DNA from: Neorhizobium galegae bv. orientalis str. HAMBI 540
Lineage (GTDB): Bacteria > Pseudomonadota > Alphaproteobacteria > Rhizobiales > Rhizobiaceae
Direction: 5' to 3'
Assembly: GCF_000731315.1 (NCBI RefSeq)
Contig: NZ_HG938353.1
Coordinates: 2,232,001 to 2,296,000 of the forward strand
DNA: 64,000 nt
Part shown: positions 43,413-54,246 of the stretch, one piece after another
How positions within the stretch are numbered: position 1 is the stretch's first letter
Layout: the number at the start of each line of letters is the position of its first letter
Made by a program: the position numbers and the translations under genes
The notes under the pieces: model-generated
Databases searched by the model: none
What the model was told of the DNA's origin: nothing
What the model saw: only the letters and a program-made list of their open reading frames with translations

Positions 43413-44493
43413 CCGCTGGAACCCGCTGAACGACGCCCCCTCCTTCCCTGCGGCGCGTTATGCTGCGATTGCCGACCGGATCGCCAAAATCCTGAAGACC
43501 CGCAACGACGTGCTGCTGATCCAGGCGGAAGCTGTTGTCGCGCTCGAGGCGGCTGCTCTCAGTCTCGCCCGCCCCGGCCTGAAGGCGATCAACATCGTCA
43601 CGAGCATGTATGGCGGCTGGTTCGGCACCTGGCTCAGGCGTGGCGGTGCGGAGGTTGTCGATCTCGCCGCAGAGCCCGCACGCCCGATCGGGCTGGAAGC
43701 GGTCGAGGCGGCGCTGAATGCACATCCGGACATCAAGGTCCTGGCCCTCGTCCATGCGGAATCGGCAAGCGGCATCCGCAACCCGCTGGAGGAGATCGTC
43801 GCGCTCGCCCGCTCGCGCGGTATCGTCACGGTGGTGGATGCGGTCGCTTCGATCGGCGGCCATGCACTTGGCATCGACGAACTCGGCATCGACATCGCCG
43901 TTATCGGACCGCAGAAGGCGCTGGCAGGACCGGCCGGGGTTTCGGCGCTCTCCGTCAGCCCTGCCGCCTGGAAACTGATTTCTGAACAAGGGGCGCCAAG
44001 GGATTCGATTCTCTCGCTTCTAGACCAGAAAGCCTGGCTCGAAACTGGCCGCGGCGCACTATCCGGCACCACCGCCCCGCTGGAATTCTTTGCGCTCGAA
44101 GCGGCCCTCGATCGCGTCGAGGCGGAAGGTATCGACGCGATCGTTGCCAGGCATGTCCGCGCGGCCCGTGCGACCCGTGCGGCGCTCGTCGCGATGGGCG
44201 GCGAACTCTGGATCGACGCCCTGCATGGCTCCAACTTGGTGACGACCGCCAAGCTTCCGGCCGCAGCCGATCCGGCCGCCGTGCTCTCCGTCGCCCCGCG
44301 CGGCATCGAGCTTTCGGCCGGCGTCGGCCCCGGCGCCGAGCGGCTGATCCGGCTGAACCATACCGGCCAGCGTGCCCGTTTCGATATCGTGCTCGGCAAT
44401 CTGACCGCTTATGGCATGGCCCTTCGAAGGCGTGGGTTCAAGGCGGACATATCCGCGGCGGTTGATGCCATCGCTCTGCATTACGGCGACTAG
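43402..44493 (+). CDS. Class V PLP-dependent aminotransferase (alanine/serine-glyoxylate type)
   Basis: A 363-residue fold-type I enzyme. The cofactor lysine is expected at Lys172 (GPQKALAGPAG) and the ring aspartate at Asp146 (VVDAVASIGG), both in family context. It overlaps the last transporter gene by 11 bases, so it acts on what that importer brings in, probably an amino acid or amino-carboxylate. Substrate not readable. Its stop is directly adjacent to the stop of the convergent VOC-esterase gene, with no terminator between. Confidence 0.87.
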   Translation: MTFDRWNPLNDAPSFPAARYAAIADRIAKILKTRNDVLLIQAEAVVALEAAALSLARPGLKAINIVTSMYGGWFGTWLRRGGAEVVDLAAEPARPIGLEAVEAALNAHPDIKVLALVHAESASGIRNPLEEIVALARSRGIVTVVDAVASIGGHALGIDELGIDIAVIGPQKALAGPAGVSALSVSPAAWKLISEQGAPRDSILSLLDQKAWLETGRGALSGTTAPLEFFALEAALDRVEAEGIDAIVARHVRAARATRAALVAMGGELWIDALHGSNLVTTAKLPAAADPAAVLSVAPRGIELSAGVGPGAERLIRLNHTGQRARFDIVLGNLTAYGMALRRRGFKADISAAVDAIALHYGD

Positions 44494-46050
44494 TTAGAAG
44501 CCTTTTTCGATCAGCCAGTCACGGGCGATCATCTCGTCCTCGGTGCCGATACCATGATTGGCGTCAAGCGTTCTGGCGGTGACTTCCGCTCCGTCGGCGA
44601 AAAGCCGCTCTTCGAGTTCCCGGGCCAGCGAACCGTAAAAATCGTCGGTTGCGCTGAGCGACAGGACCTGGGCGCCCGTAAGATCGACGGCTGGCCGATC
44701 CTCCAGGCAGTTCATCGACCGCAGCAGGACCGCTCTGCGGATCAGGTCCGGATGAAGCTGCATCACCGCACCGATCATGTTGCCGCCGTTGGACCAGCCG
44801 GCAAATACCGTCCGCGCCGGATCGACGCCATAGGCTGGACCGAGTTCCTCCACGAAGGCGACGAAGGCCTCCGCTTCCGAGACGATCTCCTTCTGATCGA
44901 ACGTCATCTCCGTGAAACGACGAAAATATCGCGGATGCCCCTCGTCCGTGGACCGCCCGCGCACCCCGATCAGCATGGCGTTCGGAGCCGCCTTGCGGCC
45001 GAAGGGCAGCATGGTCGTCTCATTGCCGCCGCTGCCGTGCATCAGCACCAGCGTCGAACCGTCCCATCTTTCCGGCATGTGGATGCGGTGCACGAAAGGC
45101 AGGTCGCGATAGATGATGCGTTCCTCCCCCGGCAGGCCGAATTGCGGCAGCATCACCCGCAAGACGTCGTGGTCCTCCTTGAAATGCGCCGGGATGAATA
45201 GCTCGGACCCCAGCGTTTCAACCGGCTCGTCGGCCGTGAAACCCGGCCCGTCCGTCGCAAGTTCGATCAGCGTACCGGACGGCTCGCGGACATAGAGCGA
45301 ATGGAAATAATGCCGGTCATGCATGTTCATCTCGCCGGCATCTTCCGCCAGCAATCCCGCATGCACCGCCTCGACCTCGGGCCGATCGACGGCGCGAAAC
45401 GCGATATGGTCGATCGTGCCGGTGCCGGGTGCCGCAGTCCAGAAACCGCCCGCATCACGGACATCGACGATATCTCGCGCATCAGACACCAGCCGCTGGA
45501 TATTACCGTCCTTCGACCCGAGCCTGAGCCCCATGTGGCGTGTCAAAAACTCAGCCGTCTGCTCCGGTTTTTCGGAAAGGATCGTCGCCCCATAGAGTTT
45601 TCGGATCGCATCCACCTCGCTTATGCCGCCGCCGCTCCACCAGACCCAGGGCGTCGTCTCCTCGACGCCGACGAGCTTGACGATGATCCCGTCCGGATCG
45701 ATCAGCCGCAACACCGGTTCCCCGAATTCCTGGGCCGGGCCGGAAAGCTTGACGTTGAACTGCAGCGCGCGCGTCAGCCAGAAACCGATTGCCTCGGGCG
45801 CAATCGCGAAACCGATCTCGCTCGGCGCGCCATGCCCGACACGCCCGAGCGAGCCGTCCTCCCAGGCAAGAAAGGTCACCAGCGAACCGGGTGTCGCCGC
45901 ACCATCCCCGTAGAACAGATGCAGCTGGCGAGCGTCCTCGAAGCCGGCCGTCCGCTTGACGAGCCGCAGGCCGAGGAAACCTGCGTAGAAATCGACATTC
46001 GACTGGATCTTGCGGGTGATGGCGGTGATGTGATGAAGGCCGCTGGTCAT
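44494..46050 (-). CDS. VOC ring-cleaving dioxygenase-like protein fused to an alpha/beta hydrolase (MhqO-MhqD type)
   Basis: A 518-residue two-part protein. Residues 1 to about 310 are a tandem VOC (glyoxalase/extradiol dioxygenase) domain of the MhqO/MhqA type (GLHHITAITRKIQSNVDFYAGF; DHIAFRAVDRPEVE; ELATDGPGF). From about residue 325 follows a small carboxylesterase with nucleophile Ser420 (GWSNGG) and candidate Asp469 and His499. In Bacillus these are separate genes of the quinone/catechol stress response (mhqO, mhqD); here they form one chain. Cytoplasmic. Predicted to detoxify hydroquinones or catechols. Confidence 0.83.
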   Translation of the reverse strand: MTSGLHHITAITRKIQSNVDFYAGFLGLRLVKRTAGFEDARQLHLFYGDGAATPGSLVTFLAWEDGSLGRVGHGAPSEIGFAIAPEAIGFWLTRALQFNVKLSGPAQEFGEPVLRLIDPDGIIVKLVGVEETTPWVWWSGGGISEVDAIRKLYGATILSEKPEQTAEFLTRHMGLRLGSKDGNIQRLVSDARDIVDVRDAGGFWTAAPGTGTIDHIAFRAVDRPEVEAVHAGLLAEDAGEMNMHDRHYFHSLYVREPSGTLIELATDGPGFTADEPVETLGSELFIPAHFKEDHDVLRVMLPQFGLPGEERIIYRDLPFVHRIHMPERWDGSTLVLMHGSGGNETTMLPFGRKAAPNAMLIGVRGRSTDEGHPRYFRRFTEMTFDQKEIVSEAEAFVAFVEELGPAYGVDPARTVFAGWSNGGNMIGAVMQLHPDLIRRAVLLRSMNCLEDRPAVDLTGAQVLSLSATDDFYGSLARELEERLFADGAEVTARTLDANHGIGTEDEMIARDWLIEKGF

Positions 46051-46392
46051 GCGAAAGCCAAACCTCTTTCATGTGAGTTATGACGCGACGATATCAGGCT
46101 GGAACTGACCTAGCGATATGCACGGAGACAAAAGAAAGCGCGGTCAACATCCTGATGGGCATTCTCCCTCCCGCATCCGCATGCTCAGGCATTGGAATAC
46201 CGAGAGGCCCGTTGCTGAAAATTCAGGCGACACACAGATCAAAAAATCATCACAAGGGTTTCGTTTTCGGTCCAAATCGGTTGACTGATCAGCTTCAGTA
46301 TGCAGGCTAGATCCAAGTCTCGAATCTTCATCTCATAATGGCCGTCTTTCCGGATATTTTTCCGGCTCTGTAATTCATTTTGGAATAAAACC
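46051..46392. other. 342-base gap before the ABC exporter genes
   Basis: No gene is supported. The right half is AT-richer, with a small hairpin CCGGA-N6-TCCGG (46350-46365) and the palindrome CTGATCAG (46284-46291). It should hold the divergent promoters for the VOC-esterase gene and the exporter pair. Confidence 0.4.
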
Positions 46393-48246
46393 GTGAGCAG
46401 CGATGCAACAGTTCGCGTCGCGAAGCCGTCGGCTTCGTTGGCGCTGGTGAATGCGGCAGGTTGGGGCAAAGGCTTCTCGATACTGACCCGCATTACCGTC
46501 ATGGCCTTCCGTCATCCGTGGCAATCGAGCTTCGCGATCGGCGCGACCCTGATCGCCTCCAGCTTCCAGCTGATGATCCCGCGGCTGCTCGGTCAGGCGG
46601 TGGATCACACGCAGGTGGCACTGACCGGCGGTGATGCCGGCCAGGCGGCCCAGGATGCGCTGTTGACGACAGCACTGCTCCTACTCGGCGCCAGCGTGCT
46701 GCGCGGCATCTTCACCCTGTTCCAGAACTATTTCAGCGAGGCGGTCGGCCATCATATGGGCTACCGCCTCAGGCTCGCCTGTTACGAAAAGATCCAGCGG
46801 CTCTCCTTCAGCTTCCATGACAGCATGCATTCGGGCGACCTGATCACCGTCGGGCTGCTCGACCTCGAAGGCGTGCGCATGTATTTCTCGACCGCGCTGG
46901 TGCGCATGGTTTTGCTGACCGTGCTGATCGGCATCGGCGCCTATCTTCTGCTGTCGACCGACGTGGTGCTCGGACTGCTGGCCCTGAGCTTCGTGCCCTT
47001 CGTCGGCTGGCGGTCGTCGGTGACCCAGCTCCGGCTACGCGCCACCTGGCTCGACCTGCAGGAACGGCTTTCGGTGCTGACCCGCGTCATGGAAGAAAAC
47101 CTCGGCGGCATCCGCGTCGTGCGTGCCTTCGCCGCCCAGGACCACGAACTCGACAAGTTCGAGGTGGCGTCGAAGAGCGCGGTATCGCTGGCACATCAGC
47201 GCGTCGGCATCCGCGTCGCCAATACCAGCGCCATGACGCTGTCCTTCTTCGCCTCCATGGGCCTCGTGCTCTGGGTCGGCGGCACCAAGGTGATGGCCGG
47301 CGAAATGACCGTCGGCACGCTCACCTCCTTCCTCACCTTCATGACCATCCTGCAGATGCCGGTGCGCCAGCTCGGCCTGATGGTCAACGCTTTTGCCCGC
47401 GCCTCCACCTGCGGCGCGCGCCTGTTCGAACTGCTCGATCTCGATATCGCCATCAAGGACGAAAAGGGCGCCAAGGAGCTGAAGGTCACCGACGGCACGC
47501 TGCGGTTCGAAAATGTCGATTTCGCCTATCCAGGCGCCGAAAAGCATCAGGTCCTGACCGATGTGTCCTTGGAGGCGAAGCGCGGCGAGACGATCGGCAT
47601 CGTCGGGCCGCCCGGCAGCGGCAAATCGACCATGGCGCACCTGATCCCGCGTTTCTACGATGTGACGGGCGGAAGGATCACCATCGACGGCCAGGACATC
47701 CGCCACGCCACGCTGCAGTCGCTGCGCCGGTCGGTGGCCGTGGTCCAGCAGGACAGCTTCCTGTTCACGACGACGATCGAGAACAACATCGCCTATGGCG
47801 ACCCCTGGGCCAAGGAAGGCCGCATCGAGCGCGCCAGCGAAAGCGCCCAGCTCCACAATTACGTGCTCGGGCTGCCGACCGGTTACGGCACCGTCGTCGG
47901 CGAACGCGGCGTTTCGCTCTCCGGCGGCCAGCGCCAACGCCTGTCGATCGCCCGCGCGCTGATGCTGCGGCCGGCGGTGATGGTGTTCGACGACTCGACG
48001 GCGGCAATCGATGCCGGCACCGAACAGCGCATTCGTAGCGCCATGCGCAGATACGCCGCCGACCGGGTGACGATCATCGTCGCCCATCGCCTGAGCTCGC
48101 TGATGCATGCCGACCGCATCCTGTTCATGGAAGAAGGCCGCATCGTCGAAAGCGGAACGCATGACGAGCTGTTGGCGCTCGGCGGCCGCTACAAGGCGCT
48201 TTACGATCTGCAGGTACGTCCAGGCGACGACGCACTCAGCGCCTGA
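46393..48246 (+). CDS. ABC exporter half-transporter 1 (degenerate ATP site)
   Basis: A 617-residue fused membrane/ATPase protein of the MdlB/multidrug type: six spans, then Walker A GPPGSGKST (405-413), canonical signature LSGGQ (509-513) and a Walker B ending Asp533-Asp534 (VFDDSTAAID), where the catalytic Glu is replaced by Asp. The defect is complementary to that of the next protein, the pattern of heterodimeric exporters. GTG start; a 10-base gap separates it from the partner. Substrate unknown (lipid, drug or secreted metabolite). Confidence 0.9.
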   Translation: MSSDATVRVAKPSASLALVNAAGWGKGFSILTRITVMAFRHPWQSSFAIGATLIASSFQLMIPRLLGQAVDHTQVALTGGDAGQAAQDALLTTALLLLGASVLRGIFTLFQNYFSEAVGHHMGYRLRLACYEKIQRLSFSFHDSMHSGDLITVGLLDLEGVRMYFSTALVRMVLLTVLIGIGAYLLLSTDVVLGLLALSFVPFVGWRSSVTQLRLRATWLDLQERLSVLTRVMEENLGGIRVVRAFAAQDHELDKFEVASKSAVSLAHQRVGIRVANTSAMTLSFFASMGLVLWVGGTKVMAGEMTVGTLTSFLTFMTILQMPVRQLGLMVNAFARASTCGARLFELLDLDIAIKDEKGAKELKVTDGTLRFENVDFAYPGAEKHQVLTDVSLEAKRGETIGIVGPPGSGKSTMAHLIPRFYDVTGGRITIDGQDIRHATLQSLRRSVAVVQQDSFLFTTTIENNIAYGDPWAKEGRIERASESAQLHNYVLGLPTGYGTVVGERGVSLSGGQRQRLSIARALMLRPAVMVFDDSTAAIDAGTEQRIRSAMRRYAADRVTIIVAHRLSSLMHADRILFMEEGRIVESGTHDELLALGGRYKALYDLQVRPGDDALSA

Positions 48247-48256
48247 GGGAGGATAC

Positions 48257-50155
48257 ATGGCCGAGGAACTGGAAACCGAACGCTCCGACGTTCGTGACGA
48301 CGGCAGGCGCCCGCCCCGCGCGGTGGTCGGCTCGCATCGCATCGAAGAGGAAATCTTCGGCAAGGTCTTCGACAGCGATATCGTCAGACGCATCTGGGGT
48401 TTCGTGCGGCCTTATCGTACCAAGATCTATTGGGCCGTGCTTGCGGTACTGACCTTCACGGCGATGCAGCTCCTCATCCCGCTGATCATCCGCTACGCGA
48501 TCGACCACGGCATGCAGGCTGGCAGCGACAGCCAGTCGATATTGATCTGGTCGATCGTTGCCTTTCTTGTGGCGATCCTCATCAATTTCGCGGCCAGCTA
48601 TGCGCAGGAAACGCTGGTCGGCGGCGTCGCCGAAGACGTGCTCTTCGATATCCGCAGGGCGATGTTCACCCATCTGCAGCGCGTCTCGCTCTCCTGGATG
48701 GACAAGACGGAAGTCGGACGACTGATGTCGCGCCTGCAGGGCGACGTCAATTCCATGCAGGAATTCCTCGAAACCTCGGTTCTCTCGGTCGGCGACATCA
48801 CCCTTTTGTTCGGCATCGTCTTCGTCATGCTGACGCTCGATTTCAAACTCGGCCTGCTGACGCTCTGCGCCCTGCCCGTCCTTTTCGTCGTGCGCCTCTT
48901 CTGGCTGCCGCGGGCGCGAAAATCGTTCATGGCCGCGCATGAAACCAACTCGATCGCCAACGGCGCGCTTGCCGAAGCCATCCACGGCGTGCGCGCCGTC
49001 CAGAGCATGGACCGCCAGAGCGTCAACTTCACACTCTATGACGACAAGGCCCGCGCCAACCTCAACACGCATCTGAATGCGGCCAAATACGCCCAGGTCA
49101 TGGTGCCGATCGTCGACTCGTTGACCGGCCTTGCGATGGCGCTGGTCGTCGTGGTCGGCGGCGCCCGCGTGCTCAACCAGGCGCTCGACGTCGGCGTCAT
49201 GGTCGCCTTCCTGTTCTACATCCAGCGCTTCTTCGACCCGATCCGGTCGCTGACGCTGCAATATTCGGTGATGCAGCGCGCCATGGCATCCGGCCAGCGC
49301 CTGACCGAAGTGCTGGATGTACCGGTCGATGTCCAGGATGCGCCGAACGCCAAGGTCCTCACATCGGACATGGACGGCTCGGTCGAATTCAAGGACGTGG
49401 TGTTCGGCTACAATCCCAAGCACCCGGTCCTGAAACATGTGAGCTTCAAGGTGAACCCGGGCGAAACGGTCGCGCTGGTCGGCCCAACGGGCTCGGGCAA
49501 ATCCAGCTGTATGTCGCTGATCCATCGTTTCTACGACGTGCAGCAGGGCCAGGTTCTGGTCGGCGGTCACGACGTGCGCGACCTGACCCAGGAATCGCTC
49601 GGCCGGCAGATCGCCATGGTATTGCAGGAGCCGTTCCTGTTCACCGGAACGGTGTTCGAGAACATCCGCTACCACAAGACGGACGCGACCCGCGAACAGG
49701 TGATCGAGGCGGCCAAGGCAGTCGGCGCCCATGATTTCATCATGCGCATGCCGGATGGTTACGAAAGCATTCTCGGCCAGCGCGGCGGCAATCTCTCGCT
49801 CGGCCAGCGCCAGCTTCTGAGCTTTGCCCGCGCGCTTGTGGCGGATGCGAAAATCCTGGTGCTCGACGAGGCGACCGCCAATATAGACAGCTATACCGAA
49901 ATGCTGATCCAGAAGGCTTTGGTGAAGCTGCTCGAAGGCCGCACCGGCCTCGTCATCGCCCATCGCCTGGCAACGATCCGAGAGGCCGACCGCATCATCG
50001 TGCTGCAGAACGGCGAGCTGATCGAGAGCGGCAATCACCGCGAGCTGATGAAGAACAAAAAGCTCTATTCGAAACTCTACAATCTTAACTACTCGTCCTT
50101 CGATGATATCCCCGAGGATGTGATCGAAGAGGCGGTGACCGAGCAGGCGACGTGA
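48257..50155 (+). CDS. ABC exporter half-transporter 2 (catalytic ATP site)
   Basis: A 632-residue partner with Walker A GPTGSGKSS (409-416), Walker B LVLDE with the catalytic Glu538, and an altered signature LSLGQ (513-517). Its intact Walker motifs pair with the intact LSGGQ of half-transporter 1 to give the working ATP site. It has a charged N-terminal tail of about 45 residues. ATG 48257 with GGGAGG upstream was chosen over the longer frame that runs into the first gene. Confidence 0.9.
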   Translation: MAEELETERSDVRDDGRRPPRAVVGSHRIEEEIFGKVFDSDIVRRIWGFVRPYRTKIYWAVLAVLTFTAMQLLIPLIIRYAIDHGMQAGSDSQSILIWSIVAFLVAILINFAASYAQETLVGGVAEDVLFDIRRAMFTHLQRVSLSWMDKTEVGRLMSRLQGDVNSMQEFLETSVLSVGDITLLFGIVFVMLTLDFKLGLLTLCALPVLFVVRLFWLPRARKSFMAAHETNSIANGALAEAIHGVRAVQSMDRQSVNFTLYDDKARANLNTHLNAAKYAQVMVPIVDSLTGLAMALVVVVGGARVLNQALDVGVMVAFLFYIQRFFDPIRSLTLQYSVMQRAMASGQRLTEVLDVPVDVQDAPNAKVLTSDMDGSVEFKDVVFGYNPKHPVLKHVSFKVNPGETVALVGPTGSGKSSCMSLIHRFYDVQQGQVLVGGHDVRDLTQESLGRQIAMVLQEPFLFTGTVFENIRYHKTDATREQVIEAAKAVGAHDFIMRMPDGYESILGQRGGNLSLGQRQLLSFARALVADAKILVLDEATANIDSYTEMLIQKALVKLLEGRTGLVIAHRLATIREADRIIVLQNGELIESGNHRELMKNKKLYSKLYNLNYSSFDDIPEDVIEEAVTEQAT

Positions 50156-50219
50156 AGCCGGTTTGGACCGTTCCACCCGTCGCGCCTGAAGCCGACGCGA
50201 CACCAGAGCAGCCCACAAA

Positions 50220-50252
50220 AAAGCCCGGAGGCGTCTGACGCATCCGGGCTTT
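50220..50252. terminator. Bidirectional terminator
   Basis: A 10-bp stem AAAGCCCGGA (50220-50229) / TCCGGGCTTT (50243-50252) continued by GCGT/ACGC inside, with A and T runs on either side. It lies between the convergent exporter and gguB genes. Confidence 0.85.
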
Positions 50253-50289
50253 CAAGTTTCATCAGGCAATCTCGAAGGAAAGCGGCGCC

Positions 50290-51476
50290 TCAGCGCCGCT
50301 GGTTGTAGACGTCGACGCAGACGGCGCCGAGCAGGACCAGGCCCTTGATCACTTGCTGGTAGTCGATGCCGATGCCGAGGATCGACATGCCGTTGTTCAT
50401 CACGCCCATGATGAAGGCGCCGATGACGGCACCCGTCACCTTGCCGACACCGCCATAGGCGGACGCACCACCGATGAAGCAGGCGGCAATGACGTCGAGT
50501 TCGAAACCGATGCCTGCCTTTGGCTGCGCCGTGTTGAGACGGGCTGCGACGATGAGACCACCCAGCGCCGCCAGAACGCCCATGTTGACGAATGTCCAGA
50601 AGGTCAGCCGCGTCGTCTTGATGCCCGAAAGTTCGGCGGCGCGGATATTGCCGCCGACGGCATAGATCTGCCGGCCGATGATCGTGCGGTTGGTCAGGAA
50701 GCCGTAGGCCGCGATGAGCACCGCCATGATGATCAGCACGTTCGGCATGCCGCGATGCGAGGAGATCAGGAAGGCGACGTAGCCGACGCCGGCGAAGATC
50801 AGCAGGTTCTTGGCGATGAAGAAACCGAACGGCTCCGTCTCGACGCCATGTGAAATGCGGCGTTTGCGGCTCGCGATATTCTGCACGATGAGGATCACCG
50901 CAAGAACGAGGCCGAGCAGGAGCGAAGTGATGTAGAGACCGCCGGCCGAAGAGATGAGCTCAACGATATAGCCGGACGACAGCTTCTGGAAGATCGGCGG
51001 GAACGGCCCGATCGAGCGCCCGTCGAGCACCGAAATCATCAGGCCCTTGAACACGAGCATGCCCGCAAGCGTTACGATGAAGGACGGGATCTTGAAATAC
51101 GCGACCCAATATCCCTGAACGGCTCCGATCAACCCGCCGAGTGCCAGGCACAGGATCGTCGCGACAATGAAGTTGACGTCATACTGAACCATCAGAACCG
51201 CGGCGACCGCCCCGATGAAGCCGGCCACCGAACCGACCGACAGGTCGATATGGCCGGTGACGATCACCATCAGCATGCCAAGCGCCATGATGACGATATA
51301 GCTGTTCTGCAGCACCACGTTGGTGATGTTGAGCGGCATCAGAAGAACGCCGCCGGTGGCGACCTGGAAGAAGATGACGATGACAACCAGCGAGATCAGC
51401 ATGCCGAAATCGCGCAGGTTGTCCTTCAGAAAACCGGCCGCGCTCTGCGGCACCGCGATTGTTTCCTGGGGGGTGC

Positions 51477-51480
<4 letters not shown>
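50290..51480 (-). CDS. gguB: Multiple-sugar ABC transporter permease GguB
   Basis: A 396-residue XylH/MmsB-type permease with about ten spans, the motif [18 protein letters not shown] near residue 75 and [19 protein letters not shown] near the end. Start at 51480 overlaps the gguA stop (ATGA); the longer frame is shadow. It completes the chvE-gguA-gguB importer for galactose, arabinose, glucose and other aldoses. Confidence 0.93.
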
Positions 51481-53039
<1,559 letters not shown>

Positions 53040-53059
53040 AATGACTCCGGATAACAGGA

Positions 53060-53086
53060 CCGCGCGGCGGGGTTGCCGCCGCGCGG
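53060..53086 (-). other. Stem-loop between chvE and gguA
   Basis: A perfect 11-bp GC-only stem CCGCGCGGCGG (53060-53070) / CCGCCGCGCGG (53076-53086) with a 5-base loop, starting 10 bases after the chvE stop. No T-run follows, so partial termination or mRNA protection is expected, giving more ChvE than transporter. Confidence 0.75.
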
Positions 53087-53096
53087 GTGGAAAGAC

Positions 53097-54161
53097 TTAC
53101 TTGATCTGCGATTCCTTGTAGTAACCGCTGTCGACCAGAACCTGTTTCCAGTTGGACTTGTCAACCACGACTGGCTTCAGCAGGTAGGAAGGAACGACCT
53201 TCTTGCCGTTATCATAGGTCTTGGTATCGTTCACGGTCGGCTCCTTGCCGCTCATGGCCGCATCAACCATATCGACAGTCACCTTAGCAAGATCACGAGT
53301 ATCCTTGAAGATGGTGGAATACTGTTCGCCGGCAAGGATCGACTTGACCGAAGGCACTTCGGCATCCTGTCCGCTCACGAGCGGCATCGCCATGTTGCCG
53401 CTTCCGTAGCCGACGCCCTTCAGGGACGAAAGGATACCGATCGAGATGCCGTCATAAGGCGACAGGACTGCATCCAGCTTCTTGTTGGAATAGGTGGAGG
53501 AGAGGATCGCGTCCATACGGGCCTGGGCGGTTGCGCCATCCCAGCGAAGCGTTGCGACCTTGTCCATGCCGACCTGTCCGCTGCCGACCTTCAGCACGCC
53601 CTTGTCGATCAGCGGCTGCAGAACGCTCATCGCGCCGTTGTAGAAGAAGAAGGCGTTGTTGTCGTCCGGCGAGCCGCCGAAGAGCTCGATGTTGAACGGG
53701 CCCTTCTCGGTGTCTGCCTTGAGACCCTTGACCAGCGAGGTCGCCTGCTGGACGCCGACCTGGAAGTTGTCGAACGTGGCGTAGTAGTCGACATTGGCGC
53801 TGTTGCGGATCAGGCGGTCATAGGCGATGACCTTGATCTTCTTGTCGGCAGCCTGCTGCAGCACGTCCGTCAGCGTCGTGCCGTCGATCGAGGCGATCAC
53901 CAGCACCTTGGCGCCCTTGGTGATCATGTTCTCGATCTGCGAGAGCTGGTTCGGGATATCGTCTTCAGCGTACTGAAGGTCGGTCTTGTAACCGCGCTCT
54001 TTCAGAACCTTGACCATGTTGTCGCCGTCGGCGATCCAGCGGGCGGAAGACTTGGTCGGCATGGCGACGCCGACGAGGCCCTTTTCCTGGGCACTGGCCG
54101 GAGCCGCGACGACCAGACCGGCCAACATGGCCGCTGTCGCGAGATATTTGAACATTCGCAT
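53097..54161 (-). CDS. chvE: Multiple sugar-binding periplasmic receptor ChvE
   Basis: A 354-residue periplasmic sugar-binding protein with a Sec signal (cleavage near ASA-QE). Blocks such as [57 protein letters not shown] and [20 protein letters not shown] follow Agrobacterium ChvE almost word for word. ChvE binds several aldoses for GguAB uptake; in Agrobacterium it also signals to VirA, but no vir gene is in this window. It follows the dehydratase gene by 85 bases. Confidence 0.96.
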   Translation of the reverse strand: MRMFKYLATAAMLAGLVVAAPASAQEKGLVGVAMPTKSSARWIADGDNMVKVLKERGYKTDLQYAEDDIPNQLSQIENMITKGAKVLVIASIDGTTLTDVLQQAADKKIKVIAYDRLIRNSANVDYYATFDNFQVGVQQATSLVKGLKADTEKGPFNIELFGGSPDDNNAFFFYNGAMSVLQPLIDKGVLKVGSGQVGMDKVATLRWDGATAQARMDAILSSTYSNKKLDAVLSPYDGISIGILSSLKGVGYGSGNMAMPLVSGQDAEVPSVKSILAGEQYSTIFKDTRDLAKVTVDMVDAAMSGKEPTVNDTKTYDNGKKVVPSYLLKPVVVDKSNWKQVLVDSGYYKESQIK

Positions 54162-54246
54162 GGATTACTCCTCCTTTGGAGCGGCTCCCTTCGAGCCGCC
54201 AATCTTGTTGTAGGGCGGCCCCTCGCCGCCCTGAGAACCGAAACGG

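Noticed and set aside
53097..54161. Virulence-region interpretation because of chvE
   Set aside because: chvE is widespread in non-pathogenic rhizobia as part of the gguAB importer; no vir, T-DNA or opine synthesis gene is present.
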